This document shows positions 27,420 through 36,266 of a stretch of 64,000 nt of DNA, in pieces. How positions within the stretch are numbered: the stretch's first letter is position 1; every line of letters begins with the position of its first letter. The notes under the pieces were generated by a model, which saw nothing but the letters and a program-made list of their open reading frames with translations, was not told the DNA's origin and made no database searches. Source of the DNA: Acidobacteriaceae bacterium (lineage in GTDB: Bacteria; Acidobacteriota; Terriglobia; Terriglobales; Acidobacteriaceae); contig JASHNW010000077.1 of NCBI GenBank assembly GCA_030041435.1, positions 47,553 to 111,552 on the forward strand. Reading direction: 5' to 3'. Position numbers and translations under genes: made by a program.

Positions 27420-27526
27420 CGGTGACTCCCCGGCGTGGATTGGGACGATCCGCGTGCTGAAAATATTCTGGCACGAATCTTCGACGAGTGGGCGGGGTGC
27501 GCCGATTCAGGCGGCACCCGGATTGC

Positions 27527-28480
27527 TTACGGGCGCCTGCGGCCAGCCGTGGGACGACGCCTCGAGGAACGGTCAGGGGAGGCGGAACGCGGTCCCGGAA
27601 GGTTCGTGGTACGAGGTGGAGCGGAGCGCACAGGCCGCGTGCGGCCAGGGCGGGGCATTTTTCTCGACGGTTTTTCGGTCCTGCCCTGCGCAGCGCGGCG
27701 CAGCGCTTCGACTTCTTCGAGCGTTAGCTCGCGCGAGCGGCCCGGCTCAAGATCGAGGACGAGCGGGCCGTAGCCGACGCGTCGGATTTTCTCCACATGA
27801 TGGCCGACCTCTTCGAACATCTTGCGAATTTCCCGGTTGCGGCCCTCGATGAGCACCATCTCGTACCACGGATTGTCCGCTTCGCGCAGAAGGCGGATGC
27901 GTGCCGGCGCGGTCATGACGCGGCCGGCGCTGCGCCGCGGTGGGGCATCGGATCGGTCAGACGGATTGCGAACCTGCGTGTCGCGGTCGATCATGACGCC
28001 GTGGCGCAACTGGCTCAGAGCCGACTCCGACGGCTTCCCGCTGACTTTGACAAGGTAGGTCTTTTCCACGCGTGCGGCGGCGCGCGTGAGTGCGTTGGCG
28101 AGCGCCCCGTCGTTGGTCATGAGCAGCAGGCCTTCGCTGGAGTAGTCGAGACGGCCAACCGGGAAGACCCGCTCACCGCTTTGGATGAGGTCCATGACGG
28201 TCGGCCGGCCCTCCGGATCGCTGGCGGTGGTCACGTACCCCTTCGGCTTGTTGACGACGAAGTAGCGAGGCCGTTCGGCGCCATGCAGAAGCTTGCCGTC
28301 GACGCGGATGTGATCGCGGGTGGGGTCGGCTTTGGTGCCGAGCTCGGTGACGGTGTGCCCGTTCACCTGGACGCGACCCTGGAGGATGAGCTCCTCGGCT
28401 TTACGGCGCGAGGCGATGCCGGCGGCGGCAATGATCTTTTGCAGGCGCTGAGGTGACGAGCCCGCATCCGGTTCCGTCAC
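27527..28480 (-). CDS. rluB: 23S rRNA pseudouridine synthase RluB-type
   Basis: A 317-residue RNA-modifying enzyme. Residues 11-60 are an S4 RNA-binding domain (QRLQKIIAAAGIASRRKAEELI). The RsuA/RluB catalytic motif GRLDYSSEGLL has Asp112, and RNREIRKMFEEVGH is present. The last 55 or so residues are an Arg/Pro-rich disordered tail that may bind rRNA. Its ATG overlaps the scpB stop by 4 bp, the classic scpA-scpB-rluB arrangement, though scpA lies 3.6 kb away here. RsuA or RluE specificity cannot be fully excluded, but RluB is the usual partner of scpB. Confidence 0.9.
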   Translation of the reverse strand: MTEPDAGSSPQRLQKIIAAAGIASRRKAEELILQGRVQVNGHTVTELGTKADPTRDHIRVDGKLLHGAERPRYFVVNKPKGYVTTASDPEGRPTVMDLIQSGERVFPVGRLDYSSEGLLLMTNDGALANALTRAAARVEKTYLVKVSGKPSESALSQLRHGVMIDRDTQVRNPSDRSDAPPRRSAGRVMTAPARIRLLREADNPWYEMVLIEGRNREIRKMFEEVGHHVEKIRRVGYGPLVLDLEPGRSRELTLEEVEALRRAAQGRTEKPSRKMPRPGRTRPVRSAPPRTTNLPGPRSASPDRSSRRRPTAGRRRP

Positions 28481-29520
28481 GGGAGTTCTCCCTCGGTGGC
28501 CGCCGCGGCATTCCCGGTGGCTGCGGAATCATGCTCAGCAGCGAGTGCAGAATCGGGGGATGACGGCTGGGTGTCATCGTCCGTGGCTGCAGACTCGGCG
28601 ACCTCCTCCACGTCGGCAATTTCGTTTTGCGCGAAGGGCAGTTCCTCTTCTGCAGGGGCGATGGCTGCCGATTCCTCTTCGGACTCCGCCAGCTCGCTGG
28701 CCATCTTCTCGAATTCTTCGATCGACGGAAGCTCGTTGAGGTCTTTGAGTCCGAAGCGCAGCAGGAATTCTTTGGTAGTTTTGTAGAGAATGGGCCGGCC
28801 GATGACCTGTTTGCGTCCGGCCGTAGTTATGAGCTTGCGCGCGACCAGAGACCCGAGAACGCCGCCGGAGTCGACGCCGCGGATTTCCCCGATTTCGGGC
28901 GCCGTAACGGGCTGCTTATAGGCGATAACCGCGAGGGTTTCGAGCGCCTGCAGCGAGAGCTTCATCGGCGGCTTCAGGCTCTTCACGAAGGCGCGGACCG
29001 CGTCGTGGTATTCCGCGCGGGTCGCCATGCGGTAACCGCCCGCCACTTCGCGGATTTCGAGGCCGCGGTCGGCTGCGTTGTAATCGGCGATCAGCTCGTC
29101 CACAATGCTGCGAATTTCGTCGCGGATTTCGCGGTCGCGCTGGCGGGCAGCCTTCTTTTCGTCGTTGACACCTGCTGCTTCCGGAGTGGCGCCCGGTTCC
29201 ACTGCAGGCGCAGCGCTTTCGGGAGCTTCCTCACCCGTGGGCTCTTCCGTCGCCGAAGGGACAGGCGGCACGCTCGTCTCGAGCGCCTCGGTTGCCGGGG
29301 CGGGTGCTGGCGGCGCTTCGATATCGTCGAAAACCGGTTCGGCGGCGCCAGCTTCCGGAGTCAGGGCATCCTCGGCGGGTGCTTCGCGATCGGGTTCCGG
29401 GGCGACGCGCTCGGCGCGGCTGGCGAGGGCTTCTTCGCGAAAGAGGGAAGTAAGCTGTGCGAGCGTGACCGGTTCTTCGGCGGCGTAGATTACGGCTTCA
29501 ATGCGGGCTTTAAGACTCAT
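28477..29520 (-). CDS. scpB: Segregation and condensation protein B, with long acidic insert
   Basis: A 347-residue kleisin-associated winged-helix protein that works with ScpA and SMC in chromosome condensation. The conserved parts are the start (MSLKARIEAVIYAAEEPVTLAQL) and the double winged-helix region (about 130-270, LQALETLAVIAYKQPVTAPEIGEIRGVDSGGVL, interrupted here). Residues about 37-125 are an Ala/Pro/Glu-rich low-complexity insert and the C-terminal 70 residues are acidic; bacterial ScpB is usually only about 200 residues. The two long disordered segments account for the extra length. A strong terminator upstream separates it from the phosphate transporter genes. Confidence 0.88.
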   Translation of the reverse strand: MSLKARIEAVIYAAEEPVTLAQLTSLFREEALASRAERVAPEPDREAPAEDALTPEAGAAEPVFDDIEAPPAPAPATEALETSVPPVPSATEEPTGEEAPESAAPAVEPGATPEAAGVNDEKKAARQRDREIRDEIRSIVDELIADYNAADRGLEIREVAGGYRMATRAEYHDAVRAFVKSLKPPMKLSLQALETLAVIAYKQPVTAPEIGEIRGVDSGGVLGSLVARKLITTAGRKQVIGRPILYKTTKEFLLRFGLKDLNELPSIEEFEKMASELAESEEESAAIAPAEEELPFAQNEIADVEEVAESAATDDDTQPSSPDSALAAEHDSAATGNAAAATEGELP

Positions 29521-29545
29521 CGGGCAGTGGGTTATCGGCGTCGCA

Positions 29546-29589
29546 AAAGAGAAAAACGGCGCTTTCTCGATACTACAGAAAACGCCGTT
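29546..29589 (-). terminator. Strong intrinsic terminator after the first PiT gene
   Basis: On the minus strand, AACGGCGTTTTCT pairs with AGAAAGCGCCGTT over 13 bp (one G-U wobble) around a 9-nt loop, followed by a T-rich tail (TTTCTCTTTT). It is placed right after the PiT stop codon at 29617. This is the clearest terminator in the window and should isolate scpB from the transporter transcript. Confidence 0.85.
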
Positions 29590-29616
29590 CCGAGGGGTGG
29601 ATCGAGCCGTCTTTGA

Positions 29617-31236
29617 TCAGACGAACTGGCGCATGACCCAGAACAGACAGCCGGCCAGCAGGGCGGCCGCAGGCAGGGTGAAGACCCAGGCCATGGCGAT
29701 GTTGCGGATGGTGGCGAGCTGCAATCCACTGCCGTTGGCGGTCATGGTGCCGGCCACACCGGAGGAAAGTACGTGCGTGGTGGAAACGGGCATGTGGAAG
29801 TGGTCGGCTCCGATAATGGTGGCGGCGGCGACGATTTCAGCAGCAGCGCCCTGGGCATAGGTCAGGTGCTCTTTGCCGATCTTTTCGCCGACGGTGACCA
29901 CGATGCGCTTCCAGCCCACCATGGTGCCAAGCCCCAGCGCGAGAGCCACCGCGACCTTGACCCAGGAGGGGATGAACTTGGTCGAGTCATCCAGATATTT
30001 CTTGTAGTTTCCGATCACCAGCGTGTCTGAGGCATCGAACTTCGGATTGCCGCTCTTTCCCATGAGCCGGAGCGCCTCGCTGACCACGTACATGTTGTTG
30101 CGGACGTTCTGCTGCTGCCCGGCGGGGACGCTGGCCAGAGTCTTGTAGGTCACGATCTCGGTGTCGATTTCCTCCACCATCTGGCGCAGGGCCAGCATGG
30201 TATTGGGGGCAAAATTCTTTGTCCGAATGTAATCCGTGAGCACTTCGCGAGGATCGCCGGGAATTGCGGCCGTGGGAGAGACGTACGGGTTCAGCACCGT
30301 CACGGTCTGCTGCGACACGACAGCGAAGTCCTGCACCTTGTTGTAGCCGATGGCGTGGTTGAGAGCGTAGGCCGTGGGGACAGTGCCGATGAGAATCAGC
30401 ATAATCAGGCCCATGCCCTTCTGGCCGTCGTTGGAGCCATGGCCGAAGCTGACCCCGGTGCAGGTGAGGATGAGCAGGCAGCGAATCCAGAACGGCGGCG
30501 GCTCAGTGCCTTTGGGCGACTGATAGAGCGCGGGGTTTCTGACGAAGAACTTGAGGATGAGCAGGAAGATAGCCGCGCATCCGAAGCCGACGAGCGGAGA
30601 GACGAGCAGGACCTTGAACACGTTCGTCGCCTGGCCCCAGTCCACGCCGCTGGTTGCGGTGTGCGGGTTCATGAGCTGGTTGGCGATGCCCACGCCGATG
30701 ATGGACCCGATGAGCGTATGCGAGCTGGAGGCGGGCAGGCCCAGCCACCAGGTGCCGAGATTCCAGAGGATGGCGGCAACGAGCAGGGAGAAGACCATGG
30801 CGAAGCCCGCCCCCTTGCCTACCTGCAGAATCAACTCCACCGGCAGCAGGGACAGGATGGTGAACGCGACAGCGCCGGAGGAGGCGAGGACACCCACGAG
30901 GTTCCACATGCCGGACCAGACCACCGCGATGTGGGGCTCCAGCGAATGCGTGTAGATCACGGTGGCGACGGCATTCGCCGTGTCGTGGAAGCCGTTTACG
31001 AACTCGAATCCGAGCGCGATGAGCAGGGCAATGCCCAGCAGGATGTACGGCCACGCGGAGAGCAGGTGGGTGCCGGAAAGGTCGCGCGCCAGCTGGGAGC
31101 CGGCATAGCCGATGCCGGCAACAAGAACAACACCGAAGATGAGTATCCCCAGCATCCCAGGAGATTTCTTCATCTTCTGGTCGAGAAGAGAACCTGCTTC
31201 CTGGGGGGAAATGGCTACTGCGGCAACATCATCCAT
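29617..31236 (-). CDS. PiT-family inorganic phosphate transporter (copy 1)
   Basis: A 539-residue inner-membrane symporter of the PiT/SLC20 family, which takes up phosphate (often as metal-phosphate) with protons or sodium. Both inverted repeat signatures are present: FVNGFHDTANAVATVIYT in the first half and HGSNDGQKGMG in the second, with STTHVLSSGVAGTM near the end. About ten to twelve helices flank a central hydrophilic loop (about 300-430). AGGAG lies upstream of the ATG. It is a close paralogue of the next gene upstream and shares its size and order, so this looks like a tandem duplication. Confidence 0.92.
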   Translation of the reverse strand: MDDVAAVAISPQEAGSLLDQKMKKSPGMLGILIFGVVLVAGIGYAGSQLARDLSGTHLLSAWPYILLGIALLIALGFEFVNGFHDTANAVATVIYTHSLEPHIAVVWSGMWNLVGVLASSGAVAFTILSLLPVELILQVGKGAGFAMVFSLLVAAILWNLGTWWLGLPASSSHTLIGSIIGVGIANQLMNPHTATSGVDWGQATNVFKVLLVSPLVGFGCAAIFLLILKFFVRNPALYQSPKGTEPPPFWIRCLLILTCTGVSFGHGSNDGQKGMGLIMLILIGTVPTAYALNHAIGYNKVQDFAVVSQQTVTVLNPYVSPTAAIPGDPREVLTDYIRTKNFAPNTMLALRQMVEEIDTEIVTYKTLASVPAGQQQNVRNNMYVVSEALRLMGKSGNPKFDASDTLVIGNYKKYLDDSTKFIPSWVKVAVALALGLGTMVGWKRIVVTVGEKIGKEHLTYAQGAAAEIVAAATIIGADHFHMPVSTTHVLSSGVAGTMTANGSGLQLATIRNIAMAWVFTLPAAALLAGCLFWVMRQFV

Positions 31237-31357
31237 GGCGGTTGGCTCCTGAGGAGAGGATGGTTCCGCAAAACTAGCAGCGCGAAATCGCCTCAGGCAT
31301 GAACGCCGGATGAACAGACGATGAATCCGGAGGTCGACGCAGACATTCGGTGAACGA

Positions 31358-32980
31358 TCAAACGAACCGGCGCATGACCCAGAAGATCCCGCCGGCGAGC
31401 GCTGCCGCAGCGGGCAGTGTGAGGACCCAGGCCATGGCGATATTGCGGATGGTGGCCCACTGCAGGCCGCTGCCGCTGGCGGTCATGGTGCCGGCCACGC
31501 CCGAGGAAAGAACGTGGGTGGTGGAGACGGGCATGTAGTTGTCCGCGGCGATGATGGTGGCGGCGGCGACGATTTCGGCGGCTGCTCCCTGGGCGTAGGT
31601 GAGGTGCTGCTTGCCGATTTTTTCTCCGATGGTGACGACAATGCGCTTCCAGCCGACCATGGTGCCGAGCCCGAGCGAAAGCGCCACGGCAACCTTAACC
31701 CACGTGGGAATGAACCGTGTGAAGCTGTCGAGATGCTTCCTGTAAATGGTTAGGACAGCATGATCGGATGCGGTGAACCGGGAATTGCCGCTTTTGGCCA
31801 TGAGCCGAATGGCCTCGCTGACGACATACATGTTGCTGCGGATGTTCTGCTGCTGCCCGTTCGGCACATCAGCCAGCGTCTTATAGCTCACAACCTCGGA
31901 TTCCACCTCCTCGACCATCTGGCGCAGGGCCGGCATGGTGTTCGGCGTGATCGTCTTCGTGCGGATGTAGGCCGTGAGATCGGCGCGGGGATCGCCGTTG
32001 GCCGGGTCTCCCGTCGGCACGTATTGGTCGAGAACGGAGACCGTCTGTTGCGAGACCACGGCGAATTCCTGCACCTGATCCGCGCCGATGGCATGGTTGA
32101 GAGCATAGGCAGTGGGCACAGTGCCGATGAGAATCAGCATGATCAGCCCCATGCCCTTTTGTCCGTCGTTGGAACCATGGCCAAAGCTGACACCGGTACA
32201 GGTGAGGATGAGAAGGCAGCGGATCCATAAGGGCGGCGGCTCGTCGCCTTTTGGAGACTGGTAAAGGGCAGGGTCCCTGACAAATTGCCTGAGAATCAGC
32301 AGCAGTATCGCTGCGCCGCCGAAACCGACCAGCGGGGAGATGAGCAGAACCTTGAAGACACTGGCGGCCTGACCCCAGTCGACTCCGCTGCTGCTGCCGT
32401 GCACGCTCATGAGCTGATTTGCGATTCCGACACCGATGATGGAGCCGATGAGGGTATGCGAACTGGACGCGGGCAGGCCGAACCACCACGTGCTCAGATT
32501 CCAGAGCAGCGCTGCCATCAGCAGCGATAGCACCATAGCGAAGTCGGCGCCCTTGCCGACCTGCAGAATCAGCTCGACCGGCAGCAACGAGAGGATGGCA
32601 AACGCCACGGCACCGGAGGAAGTGAGCACGCCGATGAGGTTCCACATGCCGGACCACACGACGGCGATGCGCGGCTCAAGGGCGTTGGTGTAAATGACGG
32701 TCGCAACCGCGTTGGCCGTGTCATGAAATCCGTTGACGAATTCGAACGCCAGGGCGGTGAGCAGCGCCACCCCCAGCAGGACGTAAGACCAGGCCGACAG
32801 GGTGCGGGTCGTGCTGAGGTCGTGGGCTAGCTCGGAGCCCGCGTAGACAAGCCCTGATATGAGGGCAATGCCGAAGACGACGAACCCCATCTTCCCGTGA
32901 GGTTTTTTGGAATCTTGATGAGGAACAGAGCCTGCAGCGATCTCCTGCGGTGCAATAGCGTATGCTACGGCTTCATCCAT
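31358..32980 (-). CDS. PiT-family inorganic phosphate transporter (copy 2)
   Basis: A 540-residue paralogue of the PiT transporter encoded 121 bp downstream, with the same signatures (FVNGFHDTANAVATVIYT, HGSNDGQKGMG, STTHVLSSGVAGTM). Sequence differences are concentrated in the N-terminus and the central loop. A sigma-70-like promoter lies just upstream, so it is probably the first gene of the transcript. The two copies may differ in affinity or in the metal they carry, which the sequence cannot show. Confidence 0.92.
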   Translation of the reverse strand: MDEAVAYAIAPQEIAAGSVPHQDSKKPHGKMGFVVFGIALISGLVYAGSELAHDLSTTRTLSAWSYVLLGVALLTALAFEFVNGFHDTANAVATVIYTNALEPRIAVVWSGMWNLIGVLTSSGAVAFAILSLLPVELILQVGKGADFAMVLSLLMAALLWNLSTWWFGLPASSSHTLIGSIIGVGIANQLMSVHGSSSGVDWGQAASVFKVLLISPLVGFGGAAILLLILRQFVRDPALYQSPKGDEPPPLWIRCLLILTCTGVSFGHGSNDGQKGMGLIMLILIGTVPTAYALNHAIGADQVQEFAVVSQQTVSVLDQYVPTGDPANGDPRADLTAYIRTKTITPNTMPALRQMVEEVESEVVSYKTLADVPNGQQQNIRSNMYVVSEAIRLMAKSGNSRFTASDHAVLTIYRKHLDSFTRFIPTWVKVAVALSLGLGTMVGWKRIVVTIGEKIGKQHLTYAQGAAAEIVAAATIIAADNYMPVSTTHVLSSGVAGTMTASGSGLQWATIRNIAMAWVLTLPAAAALAGGIFWVMRRFV

Positions 32981-32995
32981 AGGGTTGTTGCGCTC

Positions 32996-33024
32996 ATTGT
33001 AGGGCTGGCGGAAAGTCGAGCCAA
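32996..33024 (-). promoter_or_regulatory. Sigma-70-like promoter of the PiT genes
   Basis: On the minus strand, TTGGCT (33024-33019), a 17-bp spacer and TACAAT (33001-32996), ending 15 nt before the start codon. No Pho-box-like repeat was recognised beside it. Confidence 0.6.
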
Positions 33025-33122
33025 ATTACCAACGGGGATTACCACGGACCGGCGCGGTGAGGTAATCGGCGAGGCGCAGACAAGTATTGATGGATCAAGC
33101 GCTTATCGTATGCGCTGCCGCC

Positions 33123-33140
33123 CCGGGCATGCTGGCCCGG
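33123..33140 (-). terminator. Hairpin just after scpA
   Basis: CCGGGC and GCCCGG form a 6-bp stem around a 6-nt loop, 3 nt after the scpA stop codon. No T-tract follows, so it is a weak terminator at best. Confidence 0.3.
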
Positions 33141-33143
33141 CCC

Positions 33144-34088
33144 TTAACTCCAGTCGTCCCGGACGCTGAGGGTGTCGTTCAGCACCTGTTCGAACTGTTC
33201 GTTCTTCTTGATGAAGATCTCGCTGAAGCCACGATCCTGGCGGAGGAGAACGGCCTGCAGCCGAACCAGCTCCAGCAGCGCAAGGAACATGGCAATGACG
33301 GAGCTGGCGGAGCGGCTGTTCGAGAGCAGCTTCGAAAGCGCGACCGGCCGGTCTTCCATCATGAGGCGGCGGCGGACGAAGTCGATCATCTGCCGAACCG
33401 TGACAGAGTCTTCTGAAACATCGAGGACGGGACGGTTTTTGGCGCGCTCCAGAACTTCCCGGAAGACGCGGACGAGGTCGAGGGTGTCAGCGGCGATATC
33501 CTGGTCGCCTTCGGCCGCCTGGCGGAAGTCGCGCATGCCGGGATTGGTCCAGGTGGCTTCTTCCAGCTGGCGCTTCTGTTGCAGCATCTGCGCGGCGTTG
33601 CGGAAGCGCTCGTGTTCGAGCAGGCGCTCGACCAGCTCGCGCCGCGGGTCCTCGACTTCGCCCTCAGCGCTATCGGCTGGCGAACGCGGCAGCAGCATCT
33701 TGCTCTTGATGTGGATGAGCAGCGCCGACATGTAAATGAACTCGCCGGCGCTGTCGACGTCCGACGCCTTGAGGTGCTCGACGTAGGCGAGGAACTGCGC
33801 CGTGATTTTGGCGATGGGGATGTCGTAAATATCGATGTTCTGCTTGCGGACCAGGTCGAGCAGCAGATCGAGGGGGCCGTCATAGACCTGGCCCACCGTA
33901 ATCGAGAAGGGCGAAGCGGAGTCGTCCTCCCGTTGCGGAACAGGCCTCGCGGCAGACGCAGGATGCGGCGTGTCGGGCGCGGCGGACGTCGAGCCGGAGG
34001 GTGCCGCGGGCGCCTCGGACGGACGCTGAGCTTCGGAGCCATTCGCGCCTTCGGGGGATGGGGCGGGGAGGGGCTGCTCGTCGGTCAT
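33144..34088 (-). CDS. scpA: Segregation and condensation protein A, with N-terminal extension
   Basis: A 314-residue kleisin subunit of the SMC-ScpAB condensin complex. Residues 1-58 are a Pro/Ala/Ser-rich extension. The ScpA core starts at about 60 with YDGPLDLLLDLVRKQNIDI and continues with SAGEFIYMSALLIHIKSKMLLP, both strong family signatures. The C-terminal winged helix covers about 235-300. The ATG at 34088 overlaps the trpS stop by one base (TAATG), so translation is coupled; the frame continues upstream to 34388 only as a shadow of trpS. It is separated from scpB by two phosphate transporter genes. Confidence 0.9.
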   Translation of the reverse strand: MTDEQPLPAPSPEGANGSEAQRPSEAPAAPSGSTSAAPDTPHPASAARPVPQREDDSASPFSITVGQVYDGPLDLLLDLVRKQNIDIYDIPIAKITAQFLAYVEHLKASDVDSAGEFIYMSALLIHIKSKMLLPRSPADSAEGEVEDPRRELVERLLEHERFRNAAQMLQQKRQLEEATWTNPGMRDFRQAAEGDQDIAADTLDLVRVFREVLERAKNRPVLDVSEDSVTVRQMIDFVRRRLMMEDRPVALSKLLSNSRSASSVIAMFLALLELVRLQAVLLRQDRGFSEIFIKKNEQFEQVLNDTLSVRDDWS

Positions 34089-35191
34089 TACGCGGATGCC
34101 CCTGATGCGGGTCGGGCAAGCCCCATGGCGGAGCCGACTTCCTGCATGGTTTGCTCGGCGCGGGCCGCGGCGCGGCGGGCGCCGTCGGCAAGGATGTCGC
34201 TGACGAGGTGTGGATTCTGTTCGAGGTGCGCGCGGCGCTCCTGGATGGGTGCCAGCGCGGAGACAATGGCGTCGGCGGCCCAGCCTTTGCACTCGATGCA
34301 GCCGATGCCCGCAGTCGTGCAGCCTTCGTAAACCTTCGCCAAGGTCTCCTTCGGGGAGAAAATCTTGTGCAGGTCGCCAACCGGGCATTTGTCGGGATTG
34401 CCGGGGTCTTTGCGGCGGATGCGCGCCGGGTCGGTGACCATCGTCTTCAGCTTCTGACGAATTTCCGTCTCGGGGTCGCTGAGCAGGATGGTGTTCCCGT
34501 AGCTCTTGGACATCTTGCGGCCGTCGGTGCCGGGGAGCCTGGGCGAAGGGGTGAGGAGAACTTTAGGCTCGGGGAGGATTTCATCGCCTTCCCAGCGAGC
34601 GATCACGACAGGCCGAATTTCTGGATGTTTTCCGAGATCCCTCGGCTTTCGACCGCCCCTGGGGAAGAACGAGTTGAACCGCCGTGCAATTTCGCGGGTC
34701 AGCTCCACATGCGCCTGCTGGTCCTGTCCGACGGGGACAAAGTCGGCCTGGTAGAGCAGGATGTCGGATGCCATGAGGACGGGGTAGCCCAGGAAACCGT
34801 AATTGGTCAGATCCTTCGAGGTCAGGTTCTCCTGCATTTCCTTGTAGCTGGGCACGCGCTCCAGCCAGCCGAGGGGCGTGATCATGCCCAGCAGCAGGGG
34901 CAGCTCGTAATGCTGTTTCACCTGGCTCTGCACGAACAGCACGGACTTCTCCGGGTCGAGGCCGGCCGCAAGGTAGTCGAGGATCACCTCCCGTGTGTTG
35001 GGCCCGATGCCGGAGGGGTCGGCGTAGTCGGTGGTGAGGGCGTGCAGGTCGGCGATGAAGAAGTAGCACTCGTATTCGTCCTGCAGGCGAACCCAGTTGT
35101 GCAGGGCTCCCATGTAGTTGCCCAGATGGAGTTTGCCGGTGGGGCGCATGCCGCTGAGCACGCGCTTACGGCCAGAAGATGGGGTATTCGA
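34088..35191 (-). CDS. trpS: Tryptophan-tRNA ligase
   Basis: A 367-residue class I aminoacyl-tRNA synthetase that loads tRNA-Trp. The HIGH-type motif is KLHLGNY and the KMSKS loop is DGRKMSKSYGN. VLLYQADFVPVG-type residues form the Trp pocket. A cysteine-rich segment (CTTAGIGCIEC) lies near the C-terminus. GTG at 35191 was chosen because GAAGGA is four to five nt upstream. GTG at 35203 and ATG at 35248 are in frame but have weaker sites. A TACAAT box lies about 35 nt upstream. Confidence 0.92.
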   Translation of the reverse strand, partial: SNTPSSGRKRVLSGMRPTGKLHLGNYMGALHNWVRLQDEYECYFFIADLHALTTDYADPSGIGPNTREVILDYLAAGLDPEKSVLFVQSQVKQHYELPLLLGMITPLGWLERVPSYKEMQENLTSKDLTNYGFLGYPVLMASDILLYQADFVPVGQDQQAHVELTREIARRFNSFFPRGGRKPRDLGKHPEIRPVVIARWEGDEILPEPKVLLTPSPRLPGTDGRKMSKSYGNTILLSDPETEIRQKLKTMVTDPARIRRKDPGNPDKCPVGDLHKIFSPKETLAKVYEGCTTAGIGCIECKGWAADAIVSALAPIQERRAHLEQNPHLVSDILADGARRAAARAEQTMQEVGSAMGLARPASGASA

Positions 35192-35225
35192 CACGGAGTC
35201 CTTCACGAGGAAATTTGCTCTGGTT

Positions 35226-35231
35226 ATTGTA
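35226..35231 (-). promoter_or_regulatory. -10-like element of trpS-scpA
   Basis: TACAAT on the minus strand, about 34 nt before the chosen trpS start. No convincing -35 hexamer was found at the right distance. Confidence 0.35.
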
Positions 35232-35301
35232 CGGGAGGGCCAATGCACCTCTCCGCCGGGCTACTGCGCCGTCGTCAATTAAGAATATTCTCTCAGTGCC
35301 C

Positions 35302-35330
35302 TTGACAAGCAGGAAAGAATGAAATAAATA
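35302..35330 (+). promoter_or_regulatory. Strong sigma-70 promoter of the PIN toxin locus
   Basis: TTGACA (35302-35307), a 17-bp spacer and TAAATA (35325-35330), 24 nt before the first ATG. It lies in the most AT-rich patch of the window. This is the best canonical promoter seen. Confidence 0.7.
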
Positions 35331-35354
35331 TTGTTGTGAAAGGCAGAAGAATAT

Positions 35355-35816
35355 ATGCATGGAGAGATGAGCGACAAGATCCGGGCATACGCAGAGCGCA
35401 ATTACGTGGGACCGGCGCGACGTGACGGCAAGACAACGTTCACAATCGCTGTTCGCGACGTACTGGATTTCTTCGTTGAGAACGAAGGGTTGCCGCGCCA
35501 GAACGTCCCCCAAATCTGCCAGGCGCTGCGTACGCCACGGAAGTTTCTCAATCCCCTCGGTCTGAGGCTTGACAGCGTCGACGGTCCGGAAAAACAGCAG
35601 AGTCCGACCGTGGTTTTTCACTACCGCTTTCTGAAAGATGGTCCTCGCAATGGCTCGGAAACTGAAGACCCATCCTTGAGGTACGACGACCGGACGTCGG
35701 GCGGCTCGCCCATCGATCGGCTTTGGGGTCTGCTTCGAGATGAACTTGCTGCATATGGTGGCGGCGAAGCCTTCCTGAAATGGCTGCGGACAGACCCGGA
35801 GAAAGACCGGCGATGA
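35355..35816 (+). CDS. Conserved hypothetical protein, probable antitoxin of the PIN toxin
   Basis: A 153-residue soluble protein of no family I can name with certainty. Residues 5-75 form an alpha/beta pattern (DKIRAYAERNYVGPARRDGKTTFTI, interrupted, then RDVLDFFVENEGLPRQNVPQICQAL) that could be a winged-helix-like fold binding DNA or RNA. Residues 76-115 hold strands (PTVVFHYRF), and the C-terminal 50 residues are charged and probably disordered. It shares the ATGA overlap with the PIN gene, so toxin translation depends on it, as in most type II toxin-antitoxin operons. Antitoxins usually bind the toxin with a disordered tail, which fits. It is longer than classic VapB proteins (about 70-90 residues). 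An in-frame ATG at 35367 is a second possible start. Local GC is lower than in neighbouring genes. Confidence 0.6.
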   Translation: MHGEMSDKIRAYAERNYVGPARRDGKTTFTIAVRDVLDFFVENEGLPRQNVPQICQALRTPRKFLNPLGLRLDSVDGPEKQQSPTVVFHYRFLKDGPRNGSETEDPSLRYDDRTSGGSPIDRLWGLLRDELAAYGGGEAFLKWLRTDPEKDRR

Positions 35817-36232
35817 GCAGGGTCTACTGGGACACAATGCTTTTCATTTATCTGCTGGAGGCTAACACTCAGCATGGCGGGCGTGTCCGGGCGATCTATG
35901 ATCGAATGCGCCTCCGCGGGGATTCTCTCTGCACCAGCTTTCTTAGCCTCGGAGAAGTTCTTGCCGGCGCTCAGGGCTCTCAGCAAGTCGCCAGGACAAT
36001 ACGCGAGGGATTCGCCAAAATGAACGTTGAGTTATTGTCGTTCAGCGCCGGCGCTGTCGAAACGTTTGCTTCCCTGCGTGCAGTGCAGAAACTCGCCACC
36101 GCCGACTCGATTCATTTGGCGTGCGCGGCATCCAGGGGAGTCGACTTGTTTCTGACCGGAGATAAACGGCTGGCAAAGCAAATTGTGCCGGGGATTCAAT
36201 TCGTATCGAGCATTGACGCAAGTCCAATTTGA
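35813..36232 (+). CDS. vapC: PIN-domain ribonuclease, VapC-like toxin
   Basis: A 139-residue PIN-fold endoribonuclease. The four acidic residues of the metal site are all present: Asp7 (YWDTML), Glu48 (LGEVLAG), Asp98 (ATADSIH) and Asp117 (LTGDKRL). VapC toxins cut tRNA or rRNA and stop translation. The ATG at 35813 is chosen because it overlaps the upstream stop (ATGA) and begins the first PIN strand; an upstream in-frame ATG at 35780 would add 11 unrelated residues. No canonical VapB lies beside it, so the upstream gene is the likely antitoxin. Confidence 0.85.
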   Translation: MSRVYWDTMLFIYLLEANTQHGGRVRAIYDRMRLRGDSLCTSFLSLGEVLAGAQGSQQVARTIREGFAKMNVELLSFSAGAVETFASLRAVQKLATADSIHLACAASRGVDLFLTGDKRLAKQIVPGIQFVSSIDASPI

Positions 36233-36266
36233 GCGCGGGCTGTAAGCTGGAAGCCAGGCTTACCTC

